DNA of 64,000 nucleotides from Eubacteriaceae bacterium (GTDB lineage: Bacteria > Bacillota > Clostridia > Peptostreptococcales > Anaerovoracaceae), in contig JALCRY010000005.1 in the NCBI GenBank assembly GCA_022652985.1, forward strand, positions 20,436-84,435, given 5' to 3'. A program made the translations under genes and the position numbers. This document shows, one piece after another, positions 25,322-34,026 of this stretch. The notes below the pieces were generated by a model, which saw only the letters and a list, made by a program, of their open reading frames with translations, was not told the origin of the DNA and ran no database searches. The stretch's first letter is position 1. Each line of letters starts with the position of its first letter.

Positions 25322-25915
25322 CTATCTGTTTGTTCTGCGCTCGCTCCTGTCTGCTTCACGATGAATCATCTTTTCTTCCTCTTCTGTAACCAGATACTGA
25401 CGCAGAGATTTTGGAATACAGTCCAAAAATGTTTCCACAAGTCTCTGAGGGCTTTCCGCAAAATCGTTCATGACCCAGTTGCCCGTCACTCTTACACAGG
25501 CAGTGCAGTAGAAATCAAGCTCGGCATCAAGTTTTTCAGTTTCCTTCGCCCCTATCTTTTTGGCGATGGAATCTTTATACAGCGTTTTGGTGATATTGAA
25601 AAAAGAATTCAGAAACCACTCCTGCCGGTACGCCTGTCGATAAAATTTCCGGTTGTTCTGCACCATATGAAGCTTGGCGATCACAGCCTCATACCAGGAA
25701 TATTCCGTGCCGATCAGCGAAAAGAAATCGACTGCTTCAGTACGGTATATCCAGTCAATGACATCATACTTATCTTTGAAATTATTATAAAAGCATTGTC
25801 TGCTTACGCCGCATTCTTTACAGATGGAAGCAATAGTCATATTTTCCAGCGAATCTGTAAGCATCATACGATTAACAGTTTCAGCAATGCGCTGCTTGGC
25901 AGGTGTTTTCCCCAT
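25322..25915 (-). CDS. TetR/AcrR-family regulator
   Basis: A 197-residue protein with an N-terminal TetR DNA-binding domain: RIAETVNRMMLTDSLENMTI, then ASICKECGVSRQCFYNNFKDKYDVIDWIY as the helix-turn-helix. The C-terminal domain resembles the all-helical ligand domain of DhaS-like regulators. It is a single gene divergent from the glycerol-facilitator-type channel at 26270, which may be its target; that channel also has a sigma-54 promoter, so control could be dual. Ligand unknown. Confidence 0.85.
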   Translation of the reverse strand: MGKTPAKQRIAETVNRMMLTDSLENMTIASICKECGVSRQCFYNNFKDKYDVIDWIYRTEAVDFFSLIGTEYSWYEAVIAKLHMVQNNRKFYRQAYRQEWFLNSFFNITKTLYKDSIAKKIGAKETEKLDAELDFYCTACVRVTGNWVMNDFAESPQRLVETFLDCIPKSLRQYLVTEEEEKMIHREADRSERRTNR

Positions 25916-26097
25916 TTTTCTGCTTTCCTTTCTGTTTTCTTTAAATTATAGCATTTTCAGAATTATTATCCAGTATCTTTTCCTCATAAGTGGACATACC
26001 GGCCATACTGTAAATTGTTTTCCGTGTCAAAAATATTAGCATATTGTTATAAGAATCGATCATGATCTGCAGGACTATCAGAAACGATCCGATTCCA

Positions 26098-26180
26098 TTT
26101 TTGCAATTTGAAACAGCTTTTATTTCATTCTGTTTAGCGGAAAAAACAGTTTGTTTGCTGTATGTCGAAACACGTGTTTT
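26098..26180. promoter_or_regulatory. Cluster of dyads upstream of the channel gene
   Basis: In the 354-base gap 25916-26269 I see a degenerate TTTGC-AATT-TGAAA near 26098, CTGTTT...AAACAG near 26130-26150, and the palindrome AAACACGTGTTT near 26169-26180, all upstream of the sigma-54 box at 26206. They may bind the sigma-54 activator, the TetR regulator or both. The rest of the gap shows nothing recognisable. Confidence 0.4.
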
Positions 26181-26205
26181 TACCCTTATTTCGTGTCGAT
26201 TTCTC

Positions 26206-26221
26206 TGGCATCGTAATTGCT
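26206..26221 (+). promoter_or_regulatory. Sigma-54 promoter of the channel gene
   Basis: TGGCATC-GTAA-TTGCT with correct GG-GC spacing, 49 bases before ATG 26270. Confidence 0.85.
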
Positions 26222-26269
26222 TATTACTATAGTAAGTTATTTTACATATTTAATAATGGAGGTTCAAAA

Positions 26270-26983
26270 ATGATCACAAAAGCAATAGGTGAATTTGTCG
26301 GCACTATGATACTTATCTACATAGGCGACGGTGTTGTCGCCAACAACATACTAGATGACAATAATGCCAAAGGACTCGGTGTACTGGCTATAGACATCGC
26401 ATGGGGCGTTGCCGTCGCGATCCCGGCATACATTTTCATGGGCGTCAGCGGTTCTTTCTTCAACCCCGCTATAGTAATCGCCTATATGCTCAGGGGGACT
26501 ATGCCTTTGTCCAGCGCTTTAGTATATATTCCTTCCGAAATACTCGGAGCATTCGCAGGATCGGCACTAATGTATTTAACATTCCTCGATCAGTTCAAAG
26601 GCACGAGCGACAAAGGCCTGAAACTAAATGCATTTACAACGAGGCCTGCCAAAAAACATTACTTTGCCAATTTCCTTACAGAATTCATCGGCACATCTTT
26701 CCTCGTATTCGGCGTATACGAAATCGTCGATCTGCCATCCCCTTATATATTAAAGGGCTGCATGATCGGTGCACTGGTATTCGGCCTTGCAGTGTGCATG
26801 GGAGGCCCTACAGGCGCTTCCCTGAATCAGGCCAGAGATCTCGGTCCAAGACTTGCACACTGGATACTTCCTGTATATGAGAAAGGAAGTTCAGAATGGA
26901 GTTACGGATGGTGTCCCGTGCTGGCACAGACCTGCGCAGCTTTCGCCGCATTCGGTTTTTACACTCTTATTCATGCTCTGTAA
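26270..26983 (+). CDS. MIP-family channel (glycerol-facilitator-like)
   Basis: A 237-residue inner-membrane channel with six hydrophobic spans. The first pore motif is normal (SFFNPAIVIAYM, N65-P66-A67). The second is N186-Q187-A188 in ASLNQARDLGPR, replacing the usual NPA proline by Gln; the following RDLGP with Asp is typical of glycerol-conducting members. Such channels let glycerol, small diols or similar uncharged solutes cross. The frame opens 36 codons earlier, but TGGAGG before ATG 26270 fixes the start and the sigma-54 promoter would lie inside the longer version. It is probably the uptake route for the alcohol oxidised by the 29-35 kb operon. Confidence 0.88.
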   Translation: MITKAIGEFVGTMILIYIGDGVVANNILDDNNAKGLGVLAIDIAWGVAVAIPAYIFMGVSGSFFNPAIVIAYMLRGTMPLSSALVYIPSEILGAFAGSALMYLTFLDQFKGTSDKGLKLNAFTTRPAKKHYFANFLTEFIGTSFLVFGVYEIVDLPSPYILKGCMIGALVFGLAVCMGGPTGASLNQARDLGPRLAHWILPVYEKGSSEWSYGWCPVLAQTCAAFAAFGFYTLIHAL

Positions 26984-26989
26984 TACAAG

Positions 26990-27021
26990 GACCCGGATAG
27001 CGATAATACACATTCCGGGTC
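26990..27021. terminator. Terminator between convergent channel and activator genes
   Basis: GACCCGGA (26990-26997) pairs with TCCGGGTC (27014-27021), followed by TTTA on the plus strand and by A-rich/T-rich flanks on the reverse strand. Confidence 0.7.
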
Positions 27022-27022
27022 T

Positions 27023-28987
27023 TTACTTATCTCCCCCGTTGTAATTTGCTTTCCGCCAGAGTGTGGTTTTCCCTATTTTAAGCTTTTCCGCCGCGTTTTC
27101 GCTGTCCCCGCCGTTCAGCTCGTGTCTGATGACTTCTCTTTCAAAGACAGCGGTCGCCTCTTTCAGGCCGTTCGACAAATCCACACTGATATTCCAGCTC
27201 TTACCTGAGGACGTCACGTCCGCCGAGACAGCCTGTTCCGTCCCCTCTGTATATAACTGGTCATGCGCGGCAATAATTTCATCTATACTAAGGCTGTGGG
27301 TATCCTCCAGCTGACTTAAAACCGCTATTCTTTCGGTTACGTTCTGCAGCTCACGGATATTCCCCGGCCAGTCATAATGCGACATCCAGTCCAGATATTT
27401 GTCCCACGACTTCGGGAGCTTTCCGTCATTATAATTTGCAATAAAATTACCGGCCAGAAGACTGATGTCATTTTTTCTTCTGCGCAGCGGCGGGATCTTT
27501 AAATTGAAAACAGCCAGCCTGTAGTACAGATCCTCTCTGAACTTATCTTGTTTTATCCTCTCCAGCAGATTATGATTAGTCGCGCTTATTATCCTTACAT
27601 CGATCGGTATTATTTTGCTGCCGCCGACTCGCATAACTTCTCTTTCCTGTATCACACGCAGAAGTCTTGCCTGCAGCGCCGGCTGTATCTCTCCTATTTC
27701 ATCCAGGAAAATCGTGCCTCTGTCCGCTAATTCGAACATGCCTTTTTTCCCTTCTTTTCTGGCGCCGGTAAATGCTCCCGCCTCATATCCGAACAATTCA
27801 CTTTCCAGCAGGTCCTGCGGTATAGCCGCGCAGTTTATGGCCACGAACGGCCCGGTTTTTCTCTCGCTTGCATTATGCAGTCCCTGGGCAAACATCTCCT
27901 TGCCTGTTCCGGATTCACCTTCTATCAGAACGCTGGCATTCGTTTCGGCAATTACTGCGGCCATATCTTTTACCGCCTGCATTTCCTTGTCGTTTGTCAG
28001 AATATCCTCGAATGTGTATCTGGCTTCAAAGCCTTTATCGTGTATCTCATGTCTTATCTGTTTTTCCAGCGCCTGTATCTTAGTTACATCCTCAAATGTA
28101 CTGACAGTCCCCAGAAATAAGCCGTCGCCTTTTATCTGACGATGACTGGCGGCAATAAGCCCATATTCATATTTTTTGATATAATTCGCATCCGGCTCCT
28201 CCTGCCCGAACACTTTCTGAAAATGCGCATCCGAAATAACTGAATCGATTTTTTCCGGAACAGGCTTATTGATTGGATCATACAGAAACTTCGCAGCGGA
28301 AGGATTGCATAAAACAATGTTTTCATCCTGATCAGCTACCACTATTCCTTCAGACAATGATTCGAATGCTGTATGAAGCCTGTACGCGCTTTCTTTCTCT
28401 TTTCTTTTTTCATAAAGTATCTGCATCGTCTCATTAAAAGCCTGTGTGACGGCATATTCTCCGGAACTGACTTCTATGCCGGTAAGCCCGCGGGAAACAG
28501 CATATTTCACAGCCACATTCCCCCCTACAACAGTTTTTATGCCCCGCTCGCTGATATCATTTATGTTGCTGTAAATATCGTCCTTGTTGCTGAATGTGTA
28601 TTCGTATATTTTTATTCCGTACATCTGCTCAATATCATCGATATTCTGCAGTCTGACATAATTCAGAAAAGCTATTTCTTTAATTTCTTCCGGAAGCGAA
28701 TGTACTACTTTTAAAACATCGAAAGGTGTGATCGGTATGAATATTACAGGGATATCCACAGCATCCTGTATATGCGCCGCCGTACTGCCTCTGCTCAGTA
28801 TAGCATCGACCTTCGGCTCTATTTCCTTCGCCTTTTTTACGGCATCATCAAACGAAGCAAAAATATTGACCGCATCCGTTCCATTTTTTTCAGTAACCTT
28901 CATGAATATTTTTGACATCTTCGGATATGTCGCTATCAGAGCCAGCCTCTGGCTCCTGATAAATTCCCTCGCCGGATCACGCATCAT
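27023..28987 (-). CDS. PrpR-type sigma-54 transcriptional activator (B)
   Basis: A 654-residue paralogue of the activator at 11586 with the same order: PrpR-N sensor (about 10-175; [31 protein letters not shown]), PAS (about 205-300; [18 protein letters not shown]), AAA+ with GESGTGKE and GAFTGA in [14 protein letters not shown], and Fis-type helix-turn-helix ([17 protein letters not shown]). RBS AAAGGGG. It ends the reverse operon of aldehyde and alcohol dehydrogenases, the same end position as activator A in its own operon. It probably drives the sigma-54 promoters at 35517 and 26206, an inference from proximity and shared dyads. Confidence 0.93.
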   Translation of the reverse strand: MMRDPAREFIRSQRLALIATYPKMSKIFMKVTEKNGTDAVNIFASFDDAVKKAKEIEPKVDAILSRGSTAAHIQDAVDIPVIFIPITPFDVLKVVHSLPEEIKEIAFLNYVRLQNIDDIEQMYGIKIYEYTFSNKDDIYSNINDISERGIKTVVGGNVAVKYAVSRGLTGIEVSSGEYAVTQAFNETMQILYEKRKEKESAYRLHTAFESLSEGIVVADQDENIVLCNPSAAKFLYDPINKPVPEKIDSVISDAHFQKVFGQEEPDANYIKKYEYGLIAASHRQIKGDGLFLGTVSTFEDVTKIQALEKQIRHEIHDKGFEARYTFEDILTNDKEMQAVKDMAAVIAETNASVLIEGESGTGKEMFAQGLHNASERKTGPFVAINCAAIPQDLLESELFGYEAGAFTGARKEGKKGMFELADRGTIFLDEIGEIQPALQARLLRVIQEREVMRVGGSKIIPIDVRIISATNHNLLERIKQDKFREDLYYRLAVFNLKIPPLRRRKNDISLLAGNFIANYNDGKLPKSWDKYLDWMSHYDWPGNIRELQNVTERIAVLSQLEDTHSLSIDEIIAAHDQLYTEGTEQAVSADVTSSGKSWNISVDLSNGLKEATAVFEREVIRHELNGGDSENAAEKLKIGKTTLWRKANYNGGDK

Positions 28988-29098
28988 TGCACCCCTTTAG
29001 TATTACGCTTTACATATACGCTTATTATAATACAAAGAAGGATACCATGAAATAATATCCTTCTTCTGTGTATATGAAATTCAATGACACCTTTTTGA

Positions 29099-30253
29099 TT
29101 AGTAAACCGATTTGAATGCTTCTATCAATTCTTCTTCCGTATACGGGCTGAAAGCACATGAAAGCAGTCTCTGCTGCTGTTCCCAGCAGCTTTTGCCGAA
29201 TGCGATGCAGTCTTCCGGAGACGCGCCGTATTCACTTAGTCTCTTTCTCGGACAGATGAATCCGAGAAGTTCATCCATGCTGTTGAGCACAGCTTCATCA
29301 TCTGCTCCTTCCATTCCCATACCTGAAGCAATGATCTGCATCATGTTGCTCCAATCCTTTTTCTGCTGGTTATCTACTTTATCCACACGGACATCCGCGA
29401 GATATTTCTTTAATGTTACATCCAGAAATACATAACACGCTTCACCGTGCGGCCTGTGAAATTTCCCCGCAAAAGGATATCCCATGGCATGCGATGCGGA
29501 TGGCAGCGCATTAGCAATTGCGACGCCGGCATACAGTGACGCCAGCTGCATTTCATAAATGTACTTGCTTCTGTTATCCATGCCCTCATCTTTAATATGT
29601 CTGTAGATCGGCAGTATCATTGAAATTGCCTTTTCTGCGAACATGCGGCTCCCGTTTGTCGCCTGCGCGGCATCCGTATAGCTTTCAACAGCATGTATCA
29701 GCGCATCTATACTGCTTGTAGCAAATACAGATGCGGGAAGCGTACTCAGAAGCGACGGTATCATGACTGCAAAATCAGTATGCAGCGCATAGCTGGTCAG
29801 GCCCATTTTAGTTCCTTTTCTTGTGCGGTCAAATACCGCTGTCACAGTGACTTCACTGCCGGTGCCGCATGTCGTAGGTATTACTATCAGTGTTTTATTA
29901 TGTTTGAGCTCCGAAGGATCCGCTTCGAATACTTCATCAAGGTTGCGTCCGTCAGCCACGCAGAGCATCTTGGAGATATCTATGCAGGAACCGCCTCCTA
30001 CAGAAATGACTCTGTCAAATCCCGCTGCCGCTGCGTCTGCCTGAAGCTCTTCGAACATGACATCAGTCGGTTCACCTTTACCGTATTTTTCAACGCATAT
30101 AGTATTTGTTCCTTGTGGAATATCTTTTTTGAAATTCGGAAGTATCGGTTCGCTGGTAACGATCAGGTCATGCTTTCCGATCTGATGATCACCGGCAAAT
30201 TCCGCAAAGCTTCCGTAACTCTGCACCTCCGGAAACAGAAATAATTCTCTCAT
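29099..30253 (-). CDS. 4-Hydroxybutyrate-dehydrogenase-like iron alcohol dehydrogenase
   Basis: A 384-residue iron-type dehydrogenase of the short 4-hydroxybutyrate dehydrogenase subgroup, which interconverts 4-hydroxybutyrate and succinate semialdehyde with NAD. SVGGGSCIDISKML binds NAD; IPTTCGTGSEVT is the family motif; metal ligands are complete: Asp183 and His187 in SIDALIHAVES, plus SASHAMGYP and RPHGEACY. Start at MRELFLFPEVQ with GAGGAGG. It follows the MFS gene after a hairpin. Related omega-hydroxy acids are possible substrates. Confidence 0.87.
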   Translation of the reverse strand: MRELFLFPEVQSYGSFAEFAGDHQIGKHDLIVTSEPILPNFKKDIPQGTNTICVEKYGKGEPTDVMFEELQADAAAAGFDRVISVGGGSCIDISKMLCVADGRNLDEVFEADPSELKHNKTLIVIPTTCGTGSEVTVTAVFDRTRKGTKMGLTSYALHTDFAVMIPSLLSTLPASVFATSSIDALIHAVESYTDAAQATNGSRMFAEKAISMILPIYRHIKDEGMDNRSKYIYEMQLASLYAGVAIANALPSASHAMGYPFAGKFHRPHGEACYVFLDVTLKKYLADVRVDKVDNQQKKDWSNMMQIIASGMGMEGADDEAVLNSMDELLGFICPRKRLSEYGASPEDCIAFGKSCWEQQQRLLSCAFSPYTEEELIEAFKSVY

Positions 30254-30286
30254 TATGAAGACCTCCTCAGTCGTTTATTATAACAA

Positions 30287-30325
30287 ACAGCCATCTTATC
30301 TGCCACTGCGGGATAAGACGGCTGT
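30287..30325 (-). terminator. Hairpin between MFS and 4HBD-like genes
   Basis: Left arm 30287-30300 and right arm 30312-30325 form a 14-bp stem with one mismatch. On the reverse strand it is followed by TTTGTTATAATAAAC, a poor T-run, so it may be a weak terminator or a processing/stability stem; TATAAT after it could be a -10 box for the downstream gene. Confidence 0.55.
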
Positions 30326-30341
30326 CTGACCATAAGTATTG

Positions 30342-31607
30342 TTACTTTTTGATTACTAATGCCGCTGCTGCTGCAATAATGGCAAGAACTATACAAATAT
30401 ATGATGACATCATATTCGTACCTGTCGCCGCAGTGACCGATACGAGTATCGGTGCTGCGATAACGCCGCCGATGTTAGCTACAGTCATTACCGAAGCGCT
30501 GCTCTTGACTGAAATAGAAGGTTTTACTATCTCAGTCGGCAGGGTCCAGAATGTTCCGCAGACTATAGATGTCGAGCCGTATGCCAGAATAAACATCAAT
30601 GTCAGTGCTCCTATGGATCTAAGATGCGGTATCGCCAGAAGTGTGATAACTGTCAGCATACAGCCAAGTGCCAGAAGCTGATATCTTTTCCCCTTGAATA
30701 CCTTGTCTGATATTATGCCTCCGAGCGGTGAAGCGATAAATGTCACAAAATATGTTGCGCTGATAATATTAGTAGCTGCGCTGCCCGCAATGCCCATATC
30801 ATTAGTCAGCATGCTCGGAAGAAATGATGTAAATCCGTACACCACCCAGCCATTTACAAACCCGTAAACTGCCGTTGCCCAGAAAGTTTTGCTTTTATAT
30901 GCTTCAGACATCGTTGCCGGTCTGTCATCCTGTAATGTCTCTGTACTATGCCCGCTGGTATCTTCGTCAGGCAGTGCATCTGCAACTGCGTCCACACCGT
31001 ATAAAGTTCTGATGTCACGCATAGTGAGATAATATATCAATCCCAGAATAACTCCCGGAATAACTATTATCAGCACGAGTGCTGTCGACCAGCTCAGTCC
31101 TGCAGCGAACAACTTCGGTGCGAAGAACTGGTCCACTGCAAACCCTACTCCTAAAATCCCCAGATTCAAGCCGGATGCAAGTCCTCTTTCACGTATCGGG
31201 AACCATAGCGGAGTACTGCCTACAACAGTTCCTGTCATTAGTCCGCCTGTTGCTCCATGAAGCAGTCTGATAACTATTATTGCTGCATAATGCTGATTTA
31301 CAGCCGGCAGAAGGAACAGTAACGTCACTGCTACATTCCATAAGAATGAAAACGATACAATGTTTCTGCCGCCGATTTTCGATGCTAGCTGTGCGCCGAA
31401 TGTCGGAACTATCGCAAATGATATCATTACAGCCGTAGTCATAAATGTCAGTTCGGTCGATGTGATGCCGAATGCTGTCTGCACCTGCGATGTCATAGCG
31501 TTTATTACATTGACTGTCATAAAGAAATATCCATAGGCAAGCGCATTCATCAGCAGAGCATACCATCTTCTTACAGGCGGCTTATTCAATGTTGTCACTG
31601 CATTCAT
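30342..31607 (-). CDS. MFS transporter
   Basis: A 421-residue carrier with about 12 membrane spans. GGRNIVSFSFLWN and GLASGLNLGILGVG flank the first half, a charged central loop (about 200-235) separates the halves, and IISDKVFKGKR is the second-half cytoplasmic loop. The set resembles MFS carriers for small organic acids or alcohols, but the substrate is not readable. It lies between the second iron alcohol dehydrogenase (12-base gap) and the 4HBD-like gene, so it probably imports the substrate or exports an acid product. Confidence 0.88.
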   Translation of the reverse strand: MNAVTTLNKPPVRRWYALLMNALAYGYFFMTVNVINAMTSQVQTAFGITSTELTFMTTAVMISFAIVPTFGAQLASKIGGRNIVSFSFLWNVAVTLLFLLPAVNQHYAAIIVIRLLHGATGGLMTGTVVGSTPLWFPIRERGLASGLNLGILGVGFAVDQFFAPKLFAAGLSWSTALVLIIVIPGVILGLIYYLTMRDIRTLYGVDAVADALPDEDTSGHSTETLQDDRPATMSEAYKSKTFWATAVYGFVNGWVVYGFTSFLPSMLTNDMGIAGSAATNIISATYFVTFIASPLGGIISDKVFKGKRYQLLALGCMLTVITLLAIPHLRSIGALTLMFILAYGSTSIVCGTFWTLPTEIVKPSISVKSSASVMTVANIGGVIAAPILVSVTAATGTNMMSSYICIVLAIIAAAAALVIKK

Positions 31608-31618
31608 ACTGTCACCTC

Positions 31619-32782
31619 TTATCCCTGATATGAATCGTAGACTTTTCCGAGAAGCTCTTCCAGTTCAGGCTTTGTAAGTTCTCTTGGAATAACAGGCCAG
31701 CAGTTATCTTCCATTACTATGTCGGCTATTCCGATAAGGCCGTCGCGGTCTATGCCGTATTCTGACATAGGCTTGATGTGAACTACATGCATGAAATCAC
31801 TGATTGCTTCCGAGACCAGTTTCCCTATTCTCTCGTTAGAAATATTTTCAGGATATTTTAGTCCCATATAATCTGCTACCATCTTAACTTTCTCAGGTTC
31901 TGAGATCGCACTGTATTCCATAGTTGCAGGAAGAGGCCACGCGCACGAAATACCGTGTGTCGTATGATATCTTGCGCCTATGCACTGGCCGATCGCATGT
32001 CCGAGATGGCATCCCATTACTCCGAATCCTCTGCCGATCAGGTTGCTGGCTATCATCAGATTATCTCTTGCTTCCTTATTGTCAGGCTGCTCGACCGCAG
32101 TCGGAAGATTGTTCATCAGCAGCGTGATGCCGAATCCGCAGAGGGCATCTGTTAATGCGCACTGGATCATGCCTGTCATAGTCTCTGCCGCATGTGCAAA
32201 AGCATCCATGCCTGTTGCAGCGGTCAGTCCCGCAGGGAGTCCGTACGTGAGTTCAGGATCGCATATCGCGAGATCCGGTTTCTTCAGCGGTACCTTTTTG
32301 ACATTAAGCGTCGTATCCGAAATTACACTGTAATATGTGTTTTCGCTTCCTGTCCCCGTCGTAGTAGGTACTTCGAACACAGGCGGGCCCGGCTTATAAT
32401 CCCAGCTGTAATAATACTGTGAAAGCGGACGCGGATTTGTCATCAGGATATCGATCGATTTTGCAGCATCCATTGAGCTTCCGCCGCCTACCCCGACAAG
32501 TCCGTTGACTTTTTCAGCTTTGGCGAACTCTTCTCCTTCATAAACTATAGTATCCAGCGGATCTACATTTATCTTATCGAAAACAACATATTCTATTCCG
32601 TTATCTTCAAGCGACTTTTTTACTTTGCCAACCACATTCTCCTGCTTTGCCAGGAACGGATCGGTCACTATCATCATTTTTGTTATACCTTTTTCTTTGG
32701 CGGATATTCCGACCTGCTTAACAGATCCGGGACCCATATATGTATAACATGTCTGTTCATAAAAGTTTGTATAATAAGACAT
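31619..32782 (-). CDS. Iron-containing alcohol dehydrogenase (copy 2)
   Basis: A 387-residue NAD-dependent group III alcohol dehydrogenase. VGVGGGSSMDAAKSI is the NAD loop; metal ligands lie in GMDAFAHAAETM (Asp, His), CHLGHAIGQ and HTTHGISCAW. The protein is closely similar to its upstream neighbour throughout (for example the shared stretch INVDPLDTIVYEGE), so the pair arose by tandem duplication. It likely oxidises a primary alcohol or diol to the aldehyde, or reduces it when fermentation demands. Confidence 0.9.
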   Translation of the reverse strand: MSYYTNFYEQTCYTYMGPGSVKQVGISAKEKGITKMMIVTDPFLAKQENVVGKVKKSLEDNGIEYVVFDKINVDPLDTIVYEGEEFAKAEKVNGLVGVGGGSSMDAAKSIDILMTNPRPLSQYYYSWDYKPGPPVFEVPTTTGTGSENTYYSVISDTTLNVKKVPLKKPDLAICDPELTYGLPAGLTAATGMDAFAHAAETMTGMIQCALTDALCGFGITLLMNNLPTAVEQPDNKEARDNLMIASNLIGRGFGVMGCHLGHAIGQCIGARYHTTHGISCAWPLPATMEYSAISEPEKVKMVADYMGLKYPENISNERIGKLVSEAISDFMHVVHIKPMSEYGIDRDGLIGIADIVMEDNCWPVIPRELTKPELEELLGKVYDSYQG

Positions 32783-32814
32783 ATGATTAAACCTCCTTGT
32801 TTAATATCATCATA

Positions 32815-33984
32815 TTACTGGTAAGAGTCGAAGCATTTGCCGAGTAATTCTTCCAGTTCAGGTTTTGTAAGCGGGCTAGGTATTACCGGCCAGCAGTTAT
32901 CACCCATGACTATATCAGCAATTCCGATCAGACCTTCGCGGTCGATTCCGTATTCCGACATCGGCTGAAGATGAACATCATGCATGATCTGAACTATACC
33001 GTCAGATACGATTTTGCCGATTTCTTCATCGGAAACATTTTCAGGATATTCAAGTCCCATACTGTCTGCTACCATCTTGACTTTATCGGCTTCTGTCTTT
33101 GCGCTGTATTCCATTGTTACAGGCAGCGCCCATGCACATGAAATTCCATGAGTCGTATGATATTTCGCTCCTATGCACTGACCGATCGCATGACCTAAAT
33201 GGCATCCCATTTCGCCGAACCCGATACCTATCAGATTGCTGGCTCTCATAAGATGTTCTCTTCCCTCTTTGTCGCCCGGATTATTGACTACTCTTACGAG
33301 ATATTTGCAGAGCTCTTTGATCCCGAAACTGCAAAGCGCATCAGTATGAGGATTCTGAATGAGACCCGTCATCGTTTCCGCAGCATGTGCAAAGGCGTCA
33401 AGGCCTGTCGCCGCTGTCAGTGACGGCGGTAAACCATATGTTAATTCCGCGTCGCAGAATGCCATATCTGCATTTTTAAGCGGGACTTTTTTAACGTGCA
33501 GGGTAGTATCCGAAATAACGCTGTAAGAAGTACATTCACTGCCCGTTCCTGTTGTGGTAGGTACTTCAAAGAGCGGCGGGCCCGGTTTGTAATCCCAGCT
33601 GTAATAATACTGAGATAACGGGCGCGGATTCGTCATCAGGATCGCTATTGACTTAGCAGCATCCATCGAGCTTCCGCCGCCTACTCCGACAAGACCGTCA
33701 GCCTTTTCAGCTTTGGCAAAATCTTCGCCTTCGTAAACTATCGTATCCAGAGGGTCTACATTGATTTTATCAAACAGTGCATAAGCAACTCCTGCATCCT
33801 CCAGCGATTTCTTGACCGCATCGATAACAGGCGTTTTTGCCAGTCCCGGATCGGTTACTATTACAAGTTTTTTGCATCCAAATGCTTTTGCCTGAGGGCC
33901 AAGCTCTTTTATTACTCCGGGTCCCTCATAAACCGGACACTTCTGGCCATATGTGTAGTATTCTTTAGGGTAAGCCATAATCAA
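32815..33984 (-). CDS. Iron-containing alcohol dehydrogenase (copy 1)
   Basis: A 389-residue paralogue of the 31619 gene with the same motifs: GVGGGSSMDAAKSIAIL, LDAFAHAAETMTG, CHLGHAIGQCIGA and HTTHGISCAWALP. All four metal ligands are present. It lies 42 bases downstream of the aldehyde dehydrogenase gene and 32 bases upstream of copy 2, in one sigma-54 operon. Two copies may differ in chain-length preference or subunit pairing. Confidence 0.9.
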   Translation of the reverse strand: MIMAYPKEYYTYGQKCPVYEGPGVIKELGPQAKAFGCKKLVIVTDPGLAKTPVIDAVKKSLEDAGVAYALFDKINVDPLDTIVYEGEDFAKAEKADGLVGVGGGSSMDAAKSIAILMTNPRPLSQYYYSWDYKPGPPLFEVPTTTGTGSECTSYSVISDTTLHVKKVPLKNADMAFCDAELTYGLPPSLTAATGLDAFAHAAETMTGLIQNPHTDALCSFGIKELCKYLVRVVNNPGDKEGREHLMRASNLIGIGFGEMGCHLGHAIGQCIGAKYHTTHGISCAWALPVTMEYSAKTEADKVKMVADSMGLEYPENVSDEEIGKIVSDGIVQIMHDVHLQPMSEYGIDREGLIGIADIVMGDNCWPVIPSPLTKPELEELLGKCFDSYQ

Positions 33985-34026
33985 TCTCCTTTCATATCAT
34001 ATAGATCGATATTGAATAATTGTTTT

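Noticed and set aside
30285..30315. TGGCAG...TGGCTG on the reverse strand before the 4HBD-like gene as a sixth sigma-54 promoter
   Set aside because: Spacing is wrong by one base and the second box is GGCT, and the bases belong to the arms of a hairpin.
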